Shown here: positions 53,400 to 64,000 of the stretch, piece after piece | Layout: each line of letters opens with the position of its first letter | How positions within the stretch are numbered: position 1 is the first letter of the stretch | Assembly (NCBI RefSeq): GCF_965638725.1 | Contig: NC_134958.1 | Coordinates: forward strand, 14,821,464-14,885,463 | Source of the DNA: Aptenodytes patagonicus | Taxonomy: Eukaryota > Chordata > Aves > Sphenisciformes > Spheniscidae | DNA: 64,000 bases | Direction of reading: 5' to 3' | The notes under the pieces: generated by a model | Told to the model about the DNA's origin: nothing | The model's database searches: none | What the model saw: only the letters and a program-made list of their open reading frames with translations | Made by a program: the position numbers and the translations under genes

Positions 53400-54826
53400 C
53401 TACAGAATGAGGAAGGTGTGTTCGGTTTTTACATGGTTCCAGAAGGCGGCTATGGTGTTATCACAAAAGTTAATCAATCACATTTTAATACGTAATCAAT
53501 CCTAAATCGTTACCTTCTCAGCTGATTTTCTATATGTACTTAAATGCTTGATGAAGCCTAGAACAATAATACGTTTATGGTTTTTTTTATTCTCCTGCTG
53601 ATTCTGCTTTTCAAATCTACTAAGCATCGTTTATTGTTTCAAGAGCTATGATCTGAGGAGAAGGTTGCAGTAAGTCACAGAAGTTATGCTAAAAATAAGC
53701 AGAATCACAGGACTACATAACCAAGGAATACAGAAAACCCTGGTCCCCTTGAAATTCACATCAATCCTCTGTTGATAAACTCTAAATTCAACAAAGCGAG
53801 CTTTTCACTTGCTATCTTTTATGTTTGCTCATTAATAGAAGTCAAAATGAAGGACTACCTCAGAATAGCAAAAAGAAACGAACTATTTAAAAGATCTGAC
53901 ATTTGAGAATAATAAACTTTAAATATGTATACAGACTTTGAGCTCACTAATTTTGGTATTCTAATCTGCTTACACATACACTGCAAAAGGAAAGAAATTA
54001 AGAAATACTTCTGTTGCCTTTTTTTCAAAAGAAGCAATAATGGGCATAACAGAAAACTTCAAGCTGTTTGGTCATGTCACAGATATATAACAAGTACATT
54101 ATATTTAATGTTTTTAGCAGGACAGTATTTGAATATGCCACTTGCAGTGCAGATATAACCTAACGTTCTCTTTGACATTAAAGCAAAGTGACTTGATCCA
54201 CAAGCATTAAATTTAAGTATATTTTCTATGGATTTGTGTCCTTTCTAACTGCAATTCTTCTAAACCCTTTCACTGCAGTAATTTTAGTTCTCTCACATCC
54301 TAAACCTTCCCCCCCGACATCACCCTCGAGCGAGCTGTTCACAGAAAGAGGAGGACACTGAGCAAGTGATAGTACCATTGTTTATTCTGAGTATAACTGG
54401 CTACCAATAGATCAACAATTAACTCCTGATGATATGTTGCAGCCGTATCTAATTAGTAACCCTAAGAAGGAATACTAACTTCAATTACTCTCCTCTGTCC
54501 AGTGGAGAAATCTTGAAGCACTTACCTTTGAAACTTCTAACTCTCAAATTTGGCTGAAGTTGGTTAAAAGGCTCAGAAATTACTGGGTGTGTGTGGGACG
54601 AAAAGAGACCATACAACCAGCAACCCCAGTGCCTCAGAAGGCCAGACTAAGAACACACTCAATCCTGTATCCTACAGAAATTGATCATTGATGTGGTTAC
54701 AAAAAGGAAAACAAACATGAAAAAGGGGCTGGCCACGTACATCTAACATTCATGATACGGTAGCAGATATTAAATGGTAAGTTTCCTACAAAATGTTGAC
54801 TTGTCACCTGCTAATAATAATTTTAC

Positions 54827-54925
54827 CTGGTGCCAGATTCGCAACATGAGGCTGTTCAGTTGGAAGATTTATAACAGGTTGATGACCTTCACTTTTAGGA
54901 GCTGAAATAAGTGGCTTCCTTAAAG
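54827..54925 (-). CDS. GOLM2: GOLM2 coding exon 7
   Basis: A 99-base exon encoding ALRKPLISAPKSEGHQPVIN, then LPTEQPHVANLAP. The acceptor is TATTTTAG (AG at 54926-54927) and the donor GTAAAA (54825-54826). ALRKP is a conserved start. The rest is Pro/Ser/His-rich and variable. Phase is 1 in and 1 out; skipping would preserve the frame. Confidence 0.9.
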
Positions 54926-55277
54926 CTAAAATAAAATACATGGACAAAAGCATTAACATGAAACAAACACACTATATATGGGTTCTTCCTCTAACAATCC
55001 TGTAAACTTTTTTTGTTGTTGTTTTCTTGTTTTTAAACGATAGATGAAAACATAAAATACAAGATTTCAGGGGGGGAATATTATCAGAAGCCTTCAGTTT
55101 TGAGAATTCAAACCTCTAAAGCACAGTAAAAAATATCAGATTTTACACCCCACTTGAATTGTATTACCATAGACAGATTTTAAAATTTTGCATTCACTAT
55201 GAAACAGATGGTATTCAAACAGAATATATACGCCACCAAGAACCCAAATGTGAAAGTATTAGATTATTTCTCCTAAC

Positions 55278-55358
55278 CAGTGGGAGTATCTTCAGCTTTA
55301 GCAGGGTCATTATCTTCTATTTCAGGCATGCCTGCATCTCCTCCTGGTTTGATTTTCT
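55278..55358 (-). CDS. GOLM2: GOLM2 coding exon 6
   Basis: An 81-base exon encoding EKIKPGGDAGMPEIEDNDPA, then KAEDTPT. The acceptor is TTTTACAG (AG at 55359-55360) and the donor GTTAGG (55276-55277). GGDAGMP-I-E is a conserved island in the otherwise variable lumenal tail of GOLM2. Phase is 1 in and 1 out, so the exon could be skipped without loss of frame. Confidence 0.92.
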
Positions 55359-56242
55359 CTGTAAAACAAGAATAGGATAGCGTGCCTTATTAACCTTTAA
55401 GTTTGAACAGTGAATTTCCCTGTTGTGTAAGGCTCTAAGACCAGAAGAAAAGTCCTTTATCCACAGAACATGTCCCATATTGACGATGCAACTACAACAC
55501 TCCTTACATTGTACCGTCGAAGTCACTGAAGACTGCTTTGGAGCAGTGCTCCCAAAATCAGTGCAATCTTCAGAAAAGGATGGGAAACAGATGCACTGCT
55601 CTTGGTAGCCGAGTAAGAAAAGCCTGCTGCAAGAAGCTGGCCAGAACAGACATTGAACTGATACAAAAAGGTGCTGATTCAGCAGCACAAGAAGTTGAAA
55701 CAAAAGGAACCCATCTGCCTTTTGGAGAGGCCTACAGGGAGGAAACAACAGCAATAGTTACTCACCGAGAGCCTCCTGTACAGCTTCTGATAACCAAAGG
55801 TCCCCACTGTTCCTGCTGACTTACCCAGCTAGAGACTTCTCACAGCGGTTTCAATGCTCCTTGTCTCCAGCCACCCTCTCTGTGAAGATTCCAGCTCTCC
55901 AACAACATGCCCCTTCCCTAGCTCACCCCAAGACACATCTCACAGGGAGTGGAGAGGCAATCCCCAGTTCACAACTGGTCACATGAGGAAGGATATGCCA
56001 AATGAACCAACAAAGTGAACACAAAACTGTGCAAGAAACTACTTTCATAAAAGGATCCAGAGAAAGGACATGCCAATCTCTGGATACCTATAAACTTAGT
56101 ACAATCACATGCAGCTAATCAAGTTAGCTGAGCCAAATAATTCACTGTTCTACTTCAGAGAAATGCACGATTCTGTATGATAGCAAAGGATACAACACAA
56201 TTGGCCCATTATCTATCAGAAATTACAAAAAAAAGGAAATAC

Positions 56243-56387
56243 CTTTGCCATTTACAACATGATCTGAAGGCTGCTCATTCTTTACTGTGTTTTTATCTTC
56301 TGCCTCTGGAACAGTCTTAGATATTGCCTGGTCATCATTATTGGGACTTACTTCAGTGTCTTTACTGGACTGAATTTTTTGTGTGGC
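56243..56387 (-). CDS. GOLM2: GOLM2 coding exon 5
   Basis: A 145-base exon between CTATCAG (AG at 56388-56389) and a GTATTT donor (56241-56242). It encodes ATQKIQSSKDTEVSPNNDDQ and continues to NEQPSDHVVNGK. This is a hydrophilic, Asp/Glu/Asn/Ser-rich, probably disordered segment after the coiled coil. It is much less like the human protein than exons 2-4, but position, phase (0 in, 1 out) and the K-I-Q-S and G-K-E junctions agree. Confidence 0.9.
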
Positions 56388-56989
56388 CTGATAGAACAAA
56401 TTCATAAGGAACCAATATTAAGCACATCTCTGAAAACTACAGAACAAAACCCCTCAAATTCAAGATTACTTTGGGTAAGCAAAATCACATTTATGAAGTA
56501 GATGATCACCAAAGCAAACAACAGCAGAAGTCCTCTATATACAAACCTGAATCCTGAGGACAGGAGATGAGAGTATGGACACACAACTGAACAGAAAATG
56601 TAAAATACAGCTGGCTGTATGACATTTATATTGGCATATATAGCTCTTAAGTATAACGCAAACAGGTTAAGGCCTTAAACCTCAGGCCAGAGACTTTGAA
56701 ACAATTCTAGATTTTAAGAAAGATCTGACTGAAATCTTCAAGTCTGCCTTATTATTCGAAATGTTTGTAAACGGATATCCAGTAAGGAAATGAAATTTTA
56801 AGAAAAGCAGGTTATTTCATCTGTTTGTAGGAAAGATGCCCATATTCTACTGGCAGCTTGCACCACATAATTACACCCTTGATACCGTTCAATTACCATT
56901 GTTATTTGCATCACATTAGCACCTCGAGGCCTCAATAGAGATCAGGTTCCCCTTTGCAATAACCTATATAATGTTGTAAGAACACAGAT

Positions 56990-57100
56990 CCTACCCTGGA
57001 GAGCTATAAAGTAATATCCGTTTTACAGAGAAGAAACTGAAATCCTTAGCAATAATGTCATGTAGGAAGGTTGTAGCAGAGCAAAGAATTAAGCCTGATC
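56990..57100 (+). repeat. Possible MIR-like SINE relic
   Basis: ATAAAGTAATATCCGTTTTA, CAGAGAAGAAACTGAAATCC and GCAGAGCAAAGAATTAAGCC recall the antisense MIR layout (ATTATCCCCATTTTA, CAGATGAGGAAACTGAGG, GCAGAGCTGGGATT). It is diverged; tentative. Confidence 0.35.
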
Positions 57101-57282
57101 TTCAAGGCTCAGTTCACTGACTGAGCAAACAGGCAGATATTCTTAATATAATACCCATTTAGGGCTGCTCAGGACGATATTTAACAAAAAGTTAGGGGAG
57201 AAATGTCCAAGGCCTCCATATATCTGAAATGCTGAGTCAAACAAACAGCAGACTTCAGGCTCTTCTAATTCAAAGAAACTTA

Positions 57283-57390
<108 letters not shown>

Positions 57391-58427
57391 TTAGAAACAC
57401 ATTATTAGTTATATTTCACTTATTGTACCTGCTCTCCCATAAATAAAATAGGGGGAAAAATATGAAGTGGCACAAAAAGCCAAACCTGAGATATAACTAG
57501 AATAGTCTGTCCAAAAAGCCTTGTCCTGGAATGTGTATGGAGTGGAAATGGACTGAATACAGAAAGAAAGCAGAACTGGAAAAAATAGGGACAGAGCAGA
57601 AAAACAGTAAAATAAACAGAATGGCCTTGAACATATTTCCTCCAAAACCTGGAAAGCAACCAAAAAGTCAAGCTTCACAGTTAATCTGTCATCAGCATAT
57701 ATTAATTCCACTAGGAAAGCAATATATCTCCCATGGCTGTCAACACAGAAGATGCACAACTACCGCTATCGGTTACTGCTACCAACTCAAATAACAAGAT
57801 CTGAATGACACACCTAAGTGTCCAACTTCTCTAACAAGCCACAGAGAGATCCAATTCCTGTCTCCCACAAACCCGCAAATACTCGACATAGCACATAGAG
57901 TAAAGAATATTTTTTGTGTGTGAAAGTTTCAAACATTTTCTCAAGTGTTATAATCTCCCTCATTTCTCAAAGCTTCAGAAGTAGTTGTTTACCCTGCTTC
58001 TCCATCATAAACTTAAAAGGCTGAGGTCAACTTAAAATTTCAATCTACACAATGCTTTCAACTTCAGTTGAAAAAAATAAAATTACACTTTTAGAAAGAC
58101 AGTAATTAACAATCCTGGTGGCTTACAGAACTGTGTCAATTAAACTCTTCCAAGTATTTGTCAACTAAGATCTCCACAGTATAAAAAATGCATTGACTTA
58201 AAATCGTCCAATGCTGAACAATTCCAGTAAGTCAGATTTTTCTTAGATCATATCTCACTTTGAGGGGAGGAGTAGAACACCACAAAAAAATAGAACTTTA
58301 AAATCAAACAACTAGCTAAGTCAAAGCTACATCACCAAGTGAGTACACTCAAGTTTGAAGATTAGCAGAAATAGGATTAATTTGCACTTTTTAATAAATA
58401 CAGACTTCCATTACACACACAAACCTA

Positions 58428-58574
<147 letters not shown>

Positions 58575-59571
58575 TCAACATGGATACAGAAATATAAGAA
58601 AATGCCCCATGGTGGATACAACTTTCAATATTGCTATATAAGTTAAAAATGTGCTCAAGTTTTGTGTTATTTCTTCTAGATATACTTTAAAGATTCTTAA
58701 ACTAACTTGAAAAAGATGCCAATTTACTCATGTATGCCAGATGTCACTATGAATTATAGAACAATTCTTCTGATACTATGCCAAAACCCCTAAATTTTTC
58801 TTCATCTTTTCATACAGAAGACTTACACAATGTTATTTCACCTATCTGTTGGAAATCTCCTTAATTTCCTGAAAGATTCTGTTATTCTGAGTAACACAAA
58901 AGTACTACTAGGTTACTTTAGGCACGATGGTCAAATATTCTTTTTCTGCAATAAGTGTACAAAAGAAGGTACCTGCACACTAACCATAAAACCAATACAT
59001 ATTTCCTGTCTTCACAATTGTTCTAGAAGCTCTTCTCCCTGCTCCTCAAGCTACAAATAATTGTTAAGCTTCCTACTATTTTAAGGTGCAACTACATAGA
59101 TACAGGCAGAAATGCCAAGTGTGTTGTCTGCATGCATGTACAAATCTTGGCATTAGCTGTTCCAGGTCACTCTGAAACCCATACAGTAAGATTACAGGCA
59201 TTGTAATCATGTCTGTATATAACAGCCTTAAAAGATGTTTTCTGGACCTTTTCTAACCCAGCATAAGTATCATAACGTTGCTTATCCAAACTATACTAAA
59301 CTGTGTATTTGGTCACGAAAATGATTCTAATGTCTTGGAAGTAAGCAGTGCCAGAATACATGTTCTTTCTGCAGACAGCAGAGCAAAGTCTACGAGAGCC
59401 AACCCTACACTTATCCAGACTAGGTAATAAACAAATATAATGAAACTTCACATTATGCGATGTTCCAGCATCACTTGATCTTTCATTTCAAATATATTCA
59501 GCAGTACCTAGGCAGTTAAAAAATACACAACTTCAGTCTGCCAAATCACCGTTTGGCCATAAATTCCTTAC

Positions 59572-59626
59572 CTTTTAAACGATTTATGTCTGCCATTTGG
59601 TATGATATGTTGTTCTGCAGCTTAAT
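59572..59626 (-). CDS. GOLM2: GOLM2 coding exon 2 (first in window)
   Basis: A 55-base exon between TTTCAG (AG at 59627-59628) and a GTAAGG donor (59570-59571). It encodes IKLQNNISYQMADINRLK plus one base. This follows directly after the exon-1-encoded part of the coiled coil in the family. Heptad-like spacing of hydrophobic residues fits a lumenal coiled coil. It enters in phase 0 and leaves one base. Confidence 0.93.
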
Positions 59627-60151
59627 CTGAAAGAAGAAATGGTTATATAAATATAGACAATCAGCAGGTTAGAGAGGGTTTAGACTGCGAAGACTCAGGT
59701 GCATTTGTTTTCATTGTAAAGACAATGTGTGCAAAGGATTATCAGAATTATGTATACAAAGTTCTTGTAAATATAAGTAATGTATATTTAGTTATCTATA
59801 AGTGATATCATCAACCTAAACACTGTATTTAGGCTCTGCTAACAAGGACTTAAATTTATTTCCAGAACATATTTCTATCAAAAAAGTAGGTTGTCAGGAC
59901 TAAAATAAACACACTGCATTCTCATACTGCAGAAAGAGATGGTGAATTTCCAATGTCAAAGCATAAGTGTATAAAAATAAACACACAGCATCATTAGCAA
60001 AAACAATTTTTACCTAATGTATATTTAAAGTAAATTTTTTATGTGATGCTACCTAATGTTCATAACACATTTTATTTTTAAGAGAGAATCTGACACCATT
60101 AGACTTCCACAACAGCTTTTAATTTGGTATTTTTTAGTAAGGAAAAAATAG

Positions 60152-60215
60152 CATAGAATCATAGAATCGTTTAGGTTGGAAAAGACCTTTAAGATCATCA
60201 AGTCCAACCGCTAAA
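60152..60215 (-). repeat. CR1 LINE 3' terminal fragment
   Basis: On the plus strand: CATAGAATCATAGAATCGTT, TAGGTTGGAAAAGACCTTTA, AGATCATCAAGTCCAACCGC. This is the reverse complement of the avian CR1 3' end with two copies of the terminal octamer-type repeat. Only about 64 bases are present, so it is a very short 5'-truncated insertion. Confidence 0.9.
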
Positions 60216-61845
60216 GTCATTAAGATGCTTTGTCTTGGTCTTACATAAAGACATATGTAAAGACAAAAAACAGCAGAAATGAACAGAAAGATGCATGCGT
60301 AGAACATACTGAGAAAGAGTGAAAAAAAAAATCCACGACCGTCATCAGCCAACACTGATGCTGTAATTATTTTTCTTGTAGCTTCACGATCGGTATAAAC
60401 GGTAACTCTAGAAAGGGTGCTGAAACAGGGTTGTCATTCTTGGGTTACAAGGTCAGCATTACCTCTCGGAATACCAAAATGAAGCACAAGCACACCTACT
60501 CTGGTGTGGGATGGGGGACACACACACACAGAGGCTATTTCAACTCCCACACAGATTCTGAAGCTCAACGTCTCACTCAGTTACCTACATTTCCTGTCAA
60601 AACAAACAAAAAAGACATATGCCCTTAATTTAAGACTTCCTCCACCCACCTCTACCTTCCCTTTTATCAAATTATTCATTTCTTTAAAAATGTTTCGCGT
60701 AATGTTTTTGTTTTTAAAAGAGGCACTCAAACTCTAGACCGTCTGATTCAATTCGTCCCATATGGGTTGAGGCAGGCATTTATAACTTTAGGAACCACGG
60801 CCATACAAGAACTGCTGAAATCGTGATTTTCTGCAGAACAGAGCGTACACGGAGGCACGCATCCAACAGCTCCAGTCACATAAATAGAGGCTCCTTATGA
60901 AATAGAGTGCTCCATCGAGGGTTTTGTTTATGCCAGACTGCAGTATCCTGGCTAATCCCTAGCAGCAATGCACACACGGGCAGTGCTGGCAGCAAACCCT
61001 GCCCCATGGCAGAGAACAAAAGCCAAGAGGGTTTCTGGAGTGTGGAGAGGCACCACTGCGATGGGGCGACCTATGGGGGGGAACGCCCAGCCACTTCACA
61101 AGGCTTTTCCCAAAAAAAGAAAGAATGGCAGATGATGCAATCTTTTGGTAACCTGAGAAACCTGACCATATTGCTCTGAAATATGATACAAAATAAAAAC
61201 ACCCAATAGGGACACTTAAGGAGCCTTCTCGGCACCTTAGAGCCATGCATTTGAGAACCAGTTACACATGTGCTCTGCCCACCAAGACATTTAAGGCACT
61301 CTAGTTACAGGATGCACAAAGAACAACTCAACTAAATGAAAGCCTGTGTTGGACTTCCTGTGCTTTATTTCAAAAGTGCAAGTAGCCCCTGTGGTGAGGA
61401 CTTCACACAGAAGCACAATACAAGAGCAACCGCCAAGCCTTTCTATTCCAACAGGCGCCCATCTTGCCAGCTCTCCATCGAATGGACACCGGGACAGGGG
61501 AACAGATACAAAAAGAGTGATTTGTTGAGCATTAATGAAAAAGTATCTTTCCCTATTTTGCAAAGCCACTGGCAATAGCGACCAAATTTTTTCCTGTCTT
61601 CCACTCTAATGCAGTTCTTTCCCAGAACCCAATAAATCTACAAACAAAGGAGATCCTGGGAAGCAGCAGGTTCTGTTTTCAAACCTTCATCTATCAGAAT
61701 TCATAATACAGAAAGCCTTCTTACTGGCTTGCTTCTGTTCATCCTATAAAATGTTTGACTTGTAATGGGCTGGGGGAGGGCTGCCTGTCTGTTAGCAGGA
61801 GTTTGATTTGAAGACAACATCAGTTTTATCACAGAGTCTTTCATT

Positions 61846-62529
61846 TTGGCGATTGAGTTTCAGAGAAAAGTGACAGAATTTATATCCAAAACAGCTCAAC
61901 TGACAGCAAATGTCCCTCATCTGAAGGATAGAAAGGGAAGCAGCTTTTTTATGATTCATGGGATCTGTTCCACCTACACACACAAAAAAACACACTCCAC
62001 AAACCATGGCGCAAGTCCAGTTCCTTCTGAGCTGTGTCTCCTTGAGTCTAGACCTATTTGTACTGTTCATATTTCTCAGTGGCTTCTCAGATCCTTTCCA
62101 CAGCAGTTGGGATGTATAAAAGAAATTCTCTGTAGCCCAATGAGCTCTGCACAAGAAAAAAACATCAACAATTCTGTGCATGCTGGAGCTACGTACATGC
62201 AAGGCAACCTTCCAGTGCTGTCTGAATTGTTAACAGTCTTGTCATATAATGAAAGGCACTTCAAGGAAAAAAGTTATAGACATGCTGGAGCTTATCGCTA
62301 TGCATGGCAGGACAGAACACAGGTGGTATTGCTTCCCGATGAAGTAAATGGTAAACATCCACCCATATTTCCCTGTGAGTCATTTCTTTATCTAGCCAGA
62401 ACACCCTCCGAACTGCCTGTCGAAGCAGCAGGAGCAGGTGTCCGTACTCCTCTGTGCAGCTTCAGGAGCCTGGGCATTCCCAACACATTGCTAGGGCACA
62501 TGCTGGAACAGCACAGGAAAGCTGTTTAA
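61846..62529 (+). other. Long unexplained open reading frame antisense to GOLM2 intron 1
   Basis: A 227-codon ATG-initiated frame, the longest outside the CpG island. I do not recognise the product. It begins MAIEFQRKVTEFISK and has no obvious signal peptide, membrane segment or catalytic motif. Two similar peptides, HAGATYMQGN and HAGAYRYAWQ, lie about 33 codons apart and come from a local DNA duplication (CATGCTGGAGCT at 62180 and 62281). No promoter, CpG island or clear splice context is visible. It is probably chance, or an old insertion. Confidence 0.2.
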
Positions 62530-64000
62530 AAGTCTGTTTGCACAAGGGTCTGTATGCCACAATTCCATGATCTTTCTACTATTGTCAACTGCCTTTTTCA
62601 GAATAGACAGTGCTATCATCAAGCAATTAGTACAGCATCAGAGATGACATTGTGATCATCAGGAACACGCAGCAAGATTGGAAGATGCACTCAACATCAC
62701 TGCTGTAAAGCTACAGCGTTGTAAACTGAGGAGCTATCAAGGAGTTTTGGCAACAAAGAACATAACCAGCTGCTGCCAAGGATGTTTTACTAAACAGTTT
62801 CATCCTATGAAGCACCATTTCTAGGCACCAGCTAAGGGGCAAGGCTGTATTACACACCTGGCATTGCCAGCAATAGCTTTGGAATGAGAAAGGCACGCTC
62901 CTGAGAGCTGCAATAGCAAATACAGAGCTATGAACCCCTACACACTGGATGGTTGCCATTTGGAAACTTTCCACCGCAAATTCCTGCCATTCAATCATTT
63001 TTTTGAGCTTATTGCAAAGGGATGTATAAAGCTATGAAAAAAACTATCCTCACTGTATGCTGCAACAAAGCATGAAATACTACTCAGGAAACTAATGCTA
63101 ACTCTGCATGCGTCACCTCCCCAAACACTGGGGCAACCACTATCCCTGTTTGACTCCCAAGAGGAGCTCCCAAAGAGGATAACTCCTCTGGTTTGTTCCA
63201 AGGTCCAGCAGACCATCACGAGCTCATCAAGATGAGCACAGGGTGATAGGAGAAGAGAATTCCCAAGAACTTGGGCTTTTTCTTTTTTTTTTTCTTTTTT
63301 TTTTTTTAAAAACACAAGACACTAGGTCACGCTACTACATTTGCTCATAAGAGCAAACAATATTCTGGTGCAGTGTGACTGGCTTGTTACGCATACAGGG
63401 AGAGGGAGGAGAGAGACATGGGTTTGGGTTGACTACAGATATCACTGAGCTAGGAGGAAGCTGCCTGCAGAAATTCAAGTTGCCTCAACACTAGGAATAA
63501 TGCACACTGGATTTACATGACCACAAGGCAAAGAATCTCTTATGAAGACAAAGGAGCATAAAGCAGAATTGACACTACCATAACCACCAGAGTAGCATCT
63601 TTCAAATGAGTTTTCTATGAAATAAGCCTAGATCTGTTGTGATCACTTGATACCCTGAGAATTCCCAGTGTTCGTGTTTTATTATAGCTCCTGCATTTCA
63701 CAAATGGACTAAGATCACTGGTAAAAAACAGTTTGTTCAAAGAACATCCCTGCCAAATTCTATTTTGAGAGAAAAAAATTATCAGTCAAGCCTTTTTTGG
63801 TTAAACACTTTATGCTTACTACTATTTTTTTTTGTAACAGATCTTTATTGTCTAAAACAGAGCTTTATTCTCTACTCTCTAAAGTACAGTCACTTAAAGG
63901 GTTTTTTTTTAGAAAAAAATTAGGATTGTTGCCACCAAGAACATGACAGTAACTCACATGGGAGGAAGAGAAAAAGGGACAGTGACTGGTTATTGATAAA

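Larger units (their letters stand above)
53400..56242 (-). other. GOLM2: GOLM2 introns 5-7
   Basis: The introns flanking exons 6 and 7 (53400-54826, 54926-55277, 55359-56242). They are AT-rich with no extra exon or clear repeat. Open frames near 55317-55819 partly overlap exon 6 and are shadows. Confidence 0.65.
59627..64000 (-). other. GOLM2: GOLM2 intron 1 (partial)
   Basis: At least 4.4 kb between exon 2 and the unseen exon 1. It holds a CR1 tail at 60152-60215, a CA run at about 60520-60533, a pyrimidine tract at 63278-63307, and the 227-codon antisense open frame at 61846-62529. No other exon is seen. Confidence 0.65.

Overview
The window is vertebrate nuclear DNA, most likely from a bird. 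Genes are split by GT-AG introns, the intergenic and intronic DNA is AT-rich, and a single roughly 2 kb CpG island sits near the middle. The recognisable interspersed repeats are CR1 LINEs with the avian-type tail (ATTCTATGA-like 3' ends), plus a few very old relics resembling L3/CR1 and MIR. I see no bacterial, phage, CRISPR or operon features. The species cannot be named from the sequence alone.

Two protein-coding genes are present, both on the minus strand and in the same orientation. Neither is complete. Left part (1 to about 28,300): the 5' half of CTDSPL2, a nuclear HAD-type phosphatase. Three coding exons (374-523, 2671-2809, 6738-6946) carry the N-terminal, non-catalytic part of the protein. 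A long 5'UTR intron of about 21 kb leads back to the CpG island at 27,360-29,545, where two good minus-strand splice donors mark possible alternative first exons. The catalytic domain lies beyond base 1. Right part (about 41,630 to 64,000): GOLM2 (CASC4), a Golgi type II membrane protein. Nine coding exons give 329 codons plus a stop, and a 3'UTR of about 1.65 kb ends at a well-formed poly(A) signal. The exon coding for the membrane anchor lies beyond base 64,000. The order GOLM2 then CTDSPL2, tail to head, is the same as on human chromosome 15q15, which supports both identifications.

Between the genes (28.4-41.6 kb) I find no convincing protein gene. The CpG island has divergent plus-strand splice donors, and a very strong plus-strand acceptor at 29,742 suggests a spliced divergent noncoding transcript. 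A possible further exon lies at 35,795. Repeats are sparse: a relatively young CR1 fragment at 10.4-11.2 kb with a long reverse-transcriptase C-terminal frame, several short CR1 pieces, some ancient SINE/LINE relics, small tandem duplications and several G-runs.

I did not find a clearly new biological system. The items most worth a second look are the divergent transcript and duplicated splice donor in the CpG island, the alternative first exons of CTDSPL2, the 227-codon open frame antisense in GOLM2 intron 1, and the fast-changing middle of GOLM2.
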